Position numbers and translations under genes: made by a program. The notes beneath the pieces are model-generated. The model ran no database searches, was not told the DNA's origin, and saw only the letters and a program-made list of their open reading frames with translations. From NCBI GenBank assembly GCA_022827835.1, contig JAJEIO010000054.1, forward strand, positions 42,794-106,793: 64,000 nt of DNA. The letters are read 5' to 3'. This document shows positions 60,246 to 64,000 of the stretch, piece after piece; the stretch's first letter is position 1, and every line of letters begins with the position of its first letter. The DNA comes from Candidatus Latescibacterota bacterium. GTDB taxonomy: Bacteria > Latescibacterota > UBA2968 > UBA8231.

Positions 60246-61148
60246 TCAAGGGGTGAGTGCCTCAATGCGGGCGATGAGTTCGGGTGATAGGTAGCGGCCG
60301 TCGGAAACGGCCACGGAGACTTCGAGTTCGTCTAGCGTTGCAGCGCCGGTGAGCAGCACGGAGACTTGGGGGTCTGACAGCAAGTAGCGCAGGCCGTGGT
60401 CGGGCATGTCGCCGGGCTCGTCGGCGAGCAGCGCCTCGACTTTTTCGAGCTTGGGATAGAGTTCGGCAAAGCGGCCGGCCTCTTTCCAGGCGTCGCGTTT
60501 GGAGCCGAGCAGGCCGGCGTGCAGCGGTGAGGCGAGGATGATGGCGACGTCGCGGGCGGCCGCGGTGGGCAGGAGGATTTCCTTGGCCGTCTGCACTAGC
60601 AGGTCGTATTTGAGGAAGGTGATCACCGAGACGAAATCGTCGCACTCGGCGAGGACATCGCGCATTAGCTCCAGGTCTGAACCAGTGAGGCCGATGTGTT
60701 GTGCGAGTCCTTGGTCGCGGATTTCGAGCATAGCCTCTAGGGCGCGTCCCCGACCGAAGATGCCCTCCCAACCCGCCTGCTCGGCCTCGTGGAGCTGCAA
60801 CAGATCGACCGAGTCGCGCTGCAAGCGCAGGAGGCTGGCCTCAAATCCCCGCCACACGGTGTCGCGGGTGTAGTCGAAGGGCGCGGGATAATAGCCTACT
60901 TTGGTCGCCAGATAATAGGGTGCGTCAACGCCTTTGAGGGCGTGGCCGAGGACTTTTTCGCTGCGGCCTTGGCCGTAGAGCGGGGCGGTGTCGAAGTAAT
61001 TGATGCCCAAGTCGAGGGCGCGCTCGACCATGGCGACTCCGTGCGCCACCGGCAGGAGGCCGTATTCCGGGCGTCCGTAGAACCAAGACCCGCCCATGGC
61101 GATTTCGCTGACTTGCCAGTTTGTTTTGCCGAATCGTCGGTATCGCAC
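60246..61148 (-). CDS. Aldo/keto reductase
   Basis: 300 residues of the AKR family, starting at GTG (SD GCGGAG). Catalytic set in place: Asp53 and Tyr58 (FDTAPLYGQGRSE), Lys83 (LATKVGY), His120 (LLQLHE). It should use NADPH to reduce a carbonyl of a sugar or related compound. First gene of the minus-strand run with the third Gfo/Idh/MocA protein and the glycosidase-like protein; divergent from the sugar isomerase. Confidence 0.92.
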   Translation of the reverse strand: MRYRRFGKTNWQVSEIAMGGSWFYGRPEYGLLPVAHGVAMVERALDLGINYFDTAPLYGQGRSEKVLGHALKGVDAPYYLATKVGYYPAPFDYTRDTVWRGFEASLLRLQRDSVDLLQLHEAEQAGWEGIFGRGRALEAMLEIRDQGLAQHIGLTGSDLELMRDVLAECDDFVSVITFLKYDLLVQTAKEILLPTAAARDVAIILASPLHAGLLGSKRDAWKEAGRFAELYPKLEKVEALLADEPGDMPDHGLRYLLSDPQVSVLLTGAATLDELEVSVAVSDGRYLSPELIARIEALTP

Positions 61149-61238
61149 GTGTCACTCCGCTGTTGGGGCTAAAAGGAATGGAGTAACTTAGACACGGCGG
61201 CGGTTGGTCGCCACTTTTCTACTCACTTGGAGACGACG

Positions 61239-62027
61239 ATGCAATACAGCTATATGGTAATCGACTTTGCGGATCTCGGGGGCGATTTCGCCGCTGGGTT
61301 GGACTTCATTCGGGACTGTGGGTACGAGGGCGTCGAGTTGAACTTGACGCCTGCGGTGCTCGGTCAATTAGACGCGATTGAGCGCGCGGTGGAGGCGTGC
61401 GGCTTGGTGGTGCCGTCGCTGTTGACCGGGGCTGCTTATACCGAGGGGCTGTGCTTGAGTGTGGCTGATCCACAAAGGCGTGCCGGTGCCGTCGCTAGGC
61501 TGCGCGAGTACCTGCCGATTGCCCAGCGTTTCAACGCCATCCTCGTGGTCGGGCTTTTGCAGGGCTTGCGCGCGGACGAGCCGGATACCGAGGTGGCCAA
61601 CGAGCGCATTGCGGCCGGTCTGCGCGAAGTGGGTTTGGCCGCGCAAGACGCTGGCGTGGACATAGTAGTCGAGCCGATCAATCACCTGCAAGTGGGGTTT
61701 AACAATTCCGTTGGCGAGGTGCGCGCCCTGATCGAGCGCATTGGCGTGTCGGCTTTTAGGCCAATGGTCGATACGATCCACATGAACATTGAAGAAAAGT
61801 CGTTGACCCAGCCCATTTTCGACTGCGGTGATGCGCTGCGGCACGTCCATTTGTGCGAGAGCAATGGCGGCGTACTGGGCGGCGGCCACCTTGACTTCAA
61901 GGCTGTTCTCGCGGCCTTGGACGCCATTGGCTACGCGGGTTTTGCCTCGGTCAAGGTCTATCGCCAGGCCAGTCTGCGCGAAGCTGCGCCTGTGAGCTTG
62001 GCGTATTTGCGCGGGCTAGGCGGCTAG
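61239..62027 (+). CDS. Sugar phosphate isomerase/epimerase-like (AP-endonuclease-2 TIM barrel)
   Basis: 262 residues from ATG 61239 (SD GGAGACGACG; an earlier TTG at 61227 adds 4). Metal-binding motifs of the D-tagatose/D-psicose 3-epimerase-like family: VEPINHLQ (Glu), VDTIHMNIEE (Asp, His) and HVHLCESN (His). The fourth, C-terminal Glu is replaced by Lys in FASVKVYR. It would isomerise or epimerise a keto-sugar. The stop overlaps that of the convergent crcB gene by 4 bases. Confidence 0.88.
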   Translation: MQYSYMVIDFADLGGDFAAGLDFIRDCGYEGVELNLTPAVLGQLDAIERAVEACGLVVPSLLTGAAYTEGLCLSVADPQRRAGAVARLREYLPIAQRFNAILVVGLLQGLRADEPDTEVANERIAAGLREVGLAAQDAGVDIVVEPINHLQVGFNNSVGEVRALIERIGVSAFRPMVDTIHMNIEEKSLTQPIFDCGDALRHVHLCESNGGVLGGGHLDFKAVLAALDAIGYAGFASVKVYRQASLREAAPVSLAYLRGLGG

Positions 62028-62389
62028 CGAGCCGCCCAATACCCGACGAATACGGCGGGAATGCCCAGCAGCAGTTGCAGGCCAATGTGGACTAAGGCGG
62101 CTGGTACCTGACCTGCGCGCAGTATGGTAGCGGTCTCGTATGCCACGGATGAAAAAGTGGTGAAGCCGCCGAGGATGCCGACGAAGAGGAAGAGACGGAG
62201 TTGGGGGCCTAGGTATTGACGCTCTTCGGCCAAGCCGCCCAAGAAGCCAATGACTAGACAGCCGACTACGTTGACTGTGAGGGTGGCGTAGAGTGGGGTG
62301 CCCAACAGGCGCTGGGTTCCCAAGGAGACCAAGTAGCGCAACACGGCCCCGATGAAGCCGCCGCAGCCTACCAGTAGAATGCGATCCAT
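62024..62389 (-). CDS. crcB: CrcB/FluC fluoride channel
   Basis: 121 residues with four membrane segments. Family signatures are NVVGCLVIGFLGG (pore Asn) and GGFTTFSSVAYET (phenylalanine box). CrcB works as an inverted dimer that lets fluoride leave the cell. One copy is present, consistent with a dual-topology homodimer. I see no convincing fluoride riboswitch in the 110 bases upstream. Convergent with the sugar isomerase gene, with 4 bases of overlap. Confidence 0.93.
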   Translation of the reverse strand: MDRILLVGCGGFIGAVLRYLVSLGTQRLLGTPLYATLTVNVVGCLVIGFLGGLAEERQYLGPQLRLFLFVGILGGFTTFSSVAYETATILRAGQVPAALVHIGLQLLLGIPAVFVGYWAAR

Positions 62390-62503
62390 GACGTGCTAAC
62401 AAAGGCATCGCCATTTGCGCGGGCAAGCTGCGCTGGAAGTTAGCCGATAATGTGTGCCGAAAGCTCAGCTTTGCTACGACCACCGGCACTTCTTGCAAAA
62501 GGT

Positions 62504-64000
62504 CTAGTCCACGGCTTCGCACACCACGGCTATTTCCAGCTTTTCGACGACGAACTGCGGCGCGTCGAGTGCCCGCCCCTGTGCGCTGATGCCGACCAGA
62601 TTCGCGCCAGCCGCCAAGAGCATCCCCTCGACCGGCCAGATCAACCAGCCATCGTCCACGGTCGGCTGCTCCAGTAACGCATTGTTCAGCCGTATCTGCA
62701 TGGTTTGTTCTACCCCTTGCGCCGCCGGGATGTTGACGAGTTCCCCGTCGGGATGACCGATGGTCGCCACTTGCACCGGCGGCAGGCGTTGGGCCGTGGG
62801 CAAGTCCGCTGCGCTCGGGTCGGACAGCAGGAGGCGCAACTCGGCTGCGGCGATTCGCTCAGTGGCTAGGTTTAGTCCAACGTGTATTTGCAGCAGGAGA
62901 TCGGTGTGCCCGTCGTTGGGCACGGCTGCGGGCAGTTGGGCCAGCATGTTGGTGTTGGCGTAGGCGTGCCTCGGGGTGGCCCAATCCTCGGGGTTGGGGA
63001 TCACGGTGGGGCCGTGCCCGCCCCCGCGACGCTGGACGACGAAGCGCTTGTCCTTGGCGCGGAGCGTTGCCACTGCGCCTAACTCTTGGTAGGCGCGGCG
63101 ATGGCTGGCCCAATCTTGGCCAGCGTACGGGGCGTCGGTTGCGTAGTTGAAGTTAAAGGTGTGGATGCCGTCCGCACCTTGGTGCCACCAATTGGCCGCC
63201 ACTCCGCGCAGCACTTCGATGCCGGGGTTTTGGTAGCCGTCCGTAGCGTGGTGATCGTCTATGGACGGATAGAGCTTGACCGGAGTGCCCGCGACCACGT
63301 GCCGGAAATCTGCCAAATCCACCTCAAAAGAGCGCACCCCGAGAGCCAGTAAGTCGATCAATTGCTCGCCGACCCAGCGCTCGACATCGATCCCGTCGAA
63401 GCGGCAGCCCACGAGCGTCTCGGGGATGCGGGCGGCGAGGAGCAAGGGCTGCCCGCGCCGCTCGCCCTCGGCTAATGATAATTCTCGCAACTGGGCGATG
63501 AATTCAGTCAGCCGCTCGCGGTTGGACCAACCTTTGCCCGCGGGGAAGACGACCCCGCGGGCAAAGTCCAATTCCATCCCATCAAAAGGCCAACGCTCGA
63601 TTACCTCGCGCAAGTTGCGCAGGACGTAGTCGTGTACTTGGGGCAGGGTGAAATTCCAATAGCCGTTGTCCGCGTGCGTACACCAAGGCGTGCGAAAGAG
63701 CCAGTCGGGATGTGCGACTTTCGCGGGGATGCGCGCAAACGGGCCGAGGTCGTTGTCCGAGCCGTTCATGCGATGCGAAAAGAAGCACTCTAGGCCGCGG
63801 CGTTGGGTGGCCGCGAGGACTTGGCCGACGATGTCCGTCCCTTCGTCCGCCCACTTTTGATAGAGCGGATGGTCGTACAGCGGCAAGTGTTCGCTCGGAT
63901 AGGGCGCTTGATTCCCCTCACCCCAGTTCCACCAAATGCTGTCGATCTGCGATCCGGGCGCGTCGGCAAACTCGAACAGATGCTCCACGAGGTCGGGCCG
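62504..64000 (-). CDS. Glycosidase-like TIM-barrel protein, 5' end outside the window
   Basis: The frame stays open to the window end, so the gene starts outside and at least 498 residues are present. Strand-loop signatures of a TIM barrel: SIWWNWGEG, GLECFFSHRMN, PFDGMELDFARGVVF and ANWWHQGADGIHTFNFNY. It looks like a distant glycosidase-like (GH-like) hypothetical family; the acidic residues in DGMELDF are candidate catalytic residues. The C-terminal ~120 residues form a second, strand-rich domain. No signal peptide can be judged because the start is missing. Confidence 0.75.
   Translation of the reverse strand, partial: RPDLVEHLFEFADAPGSQIDSIWWNWGEGNQAPYPSEHLPLYDHPLYQKWADEGTDIVGQVLAATQRRGLECFFSHRMNGSDNDLGPFARIPAKVAHPDWLFRTPWCTHADNGYWNFTLPQVHDYVLRNLREVIERWPFDGMELDFARGVVFPAGKGWSNRERLTEFIAQLRELSLAEGERRGQPLLLAARIPETLVGCRFDGIDVERWVGEQLIDLLALGVRSFEVDLADFRHVVAGTPVKLYPSIDDHHATDGYQNPGIEVLRGVAANWWHQGADGIHTFNFNYATDAPYAGQDWASHRRAYQELGAVATLRAKDKRFVVQRRGGGHGPTVIPNPEDWATPRHAYANTNMLAQLPAAVPNDGHTDLLLQIHVGLNLATERIAAAELRLLLSDPSAADLPTAQRLPPVQVATIGHPDGELVNIPAAQGVEQTMQIRLNNALLEQPTVDDGWLIWPVEGMLLAAGANLVGISAQGRALDAPQFVVEKLEIAVVCEAVD

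Noticed and set aside
62390..62503. Fluoride riboswitch upstream of crcB
   Set aside because: A short GGCGATGCC-like piece is present but the rest of the expected structure (GG-start stem and conserved 3' segment) is not visible.
1..64000. CRISPR array, tRNA, rRNA or intact insertion sequence
   Set aside because: No regular spacer-repeat series, no tRNA-like cloverleaf and no transposase frame with paired ends was seen by eye. Very divergent or small examples could be missed.

Overview
The window is GC-rich, gene-dense bacterial DNA with no rRNA, tRNA, CRISPR array or intact transposon that I can see. The protein repertoire is: TPR and PpiC lipoproteins, CRTAC1/UnbV and FG-GAP secreted proteins, surface proteins ending in FlgD-like or T9SS-like tails, DUF6785-type membrane proteins, several Gfo/Idh/MocA oxidoreductases, a phytanoyl-CoA dioxygenase, amidohydrolases and sugar-acting enzymes. 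This fits an uncultured Gram-negative heterotroph of the FCB or Latescibacterota/Poribacteria type. The phylum is an inference from gene content; there is no marker gene here.

Layout. 1-4.7 kb: end of a TPR gene, a Tat-exported class V aminotransferase-like protein, a small P-loop-like protein divergent from a Gfo/Idh/MocA oxidoreductase, and an Rpn-like nuclease. 5-19.4 kb (surface cluster 1): TPR lipoprotein, CRTAC1 protein and PpiC lipoprotein on the plus strand. Converging on them is a minus-strand operon: lipoprotein, three large secreted A proteins (discoidin-like front, WSxW motif, FlgD-like tail ending in VAY or VY), a DUF2283 protein and a large B protein (predicted outer-membrane or surface protein). 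19.6-28.1 kb: a CBM9-like secreted protein, a DUF6785-like membrane protein coupled to a ThuA/sugar-dehydrogenase/PKD/CBM6 fusion, and an FG-GAP protein. 28.1-31.8 kb: an orphan peptide-binding lipoprotein and a second PpiC lipoprotein. 31.9-48 kb (surface cluster 2): AAA-nuclease, then A, B, TPR, [antitoxin-like plus retropepsin cassette], A, A, B. 48.1-64 kb: a secreted CBM9-like protein and a catabolic neighbourhood of amidohydrolases, PhyH, a second DUF6785-like protein, oxidoreductases, lactonase, MFS carrier, glycosidase-like proteins, aldo/keto reductase, sugar isomerase and a CrcB fluoride channel.

How the parts may work together. The most novel candidate is the A/B surface system: six A paralogues and three B paralogues in two clusters, each with TPR and PpiC lipoproteins. 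The simplest reading (inference) is that the PpiC and TPR lipoproteins help export or assemble A and B at the outer membrane, where A's discoidin-like and FNIII-like folds bind glycans or B. The second striking structure is a two-gene cassette (antitoxin-like protein and aspartic protease) sitting between a TPR gene and an A gene. It is bounded by a 35-bp direct repeat that rebuilds the same stop/start junction at both ends. The 48-64 kb half looks like import and oxidation of sugars or sugar acids.

Start codons were often moved inward from the longest open frame to sites with a Shine-Dalgarno (SD) sequence and a signal peptide. Several neighbouring genes overlap by 4 bases (ATGA or TTGA), suggesting widespread translational coupling.
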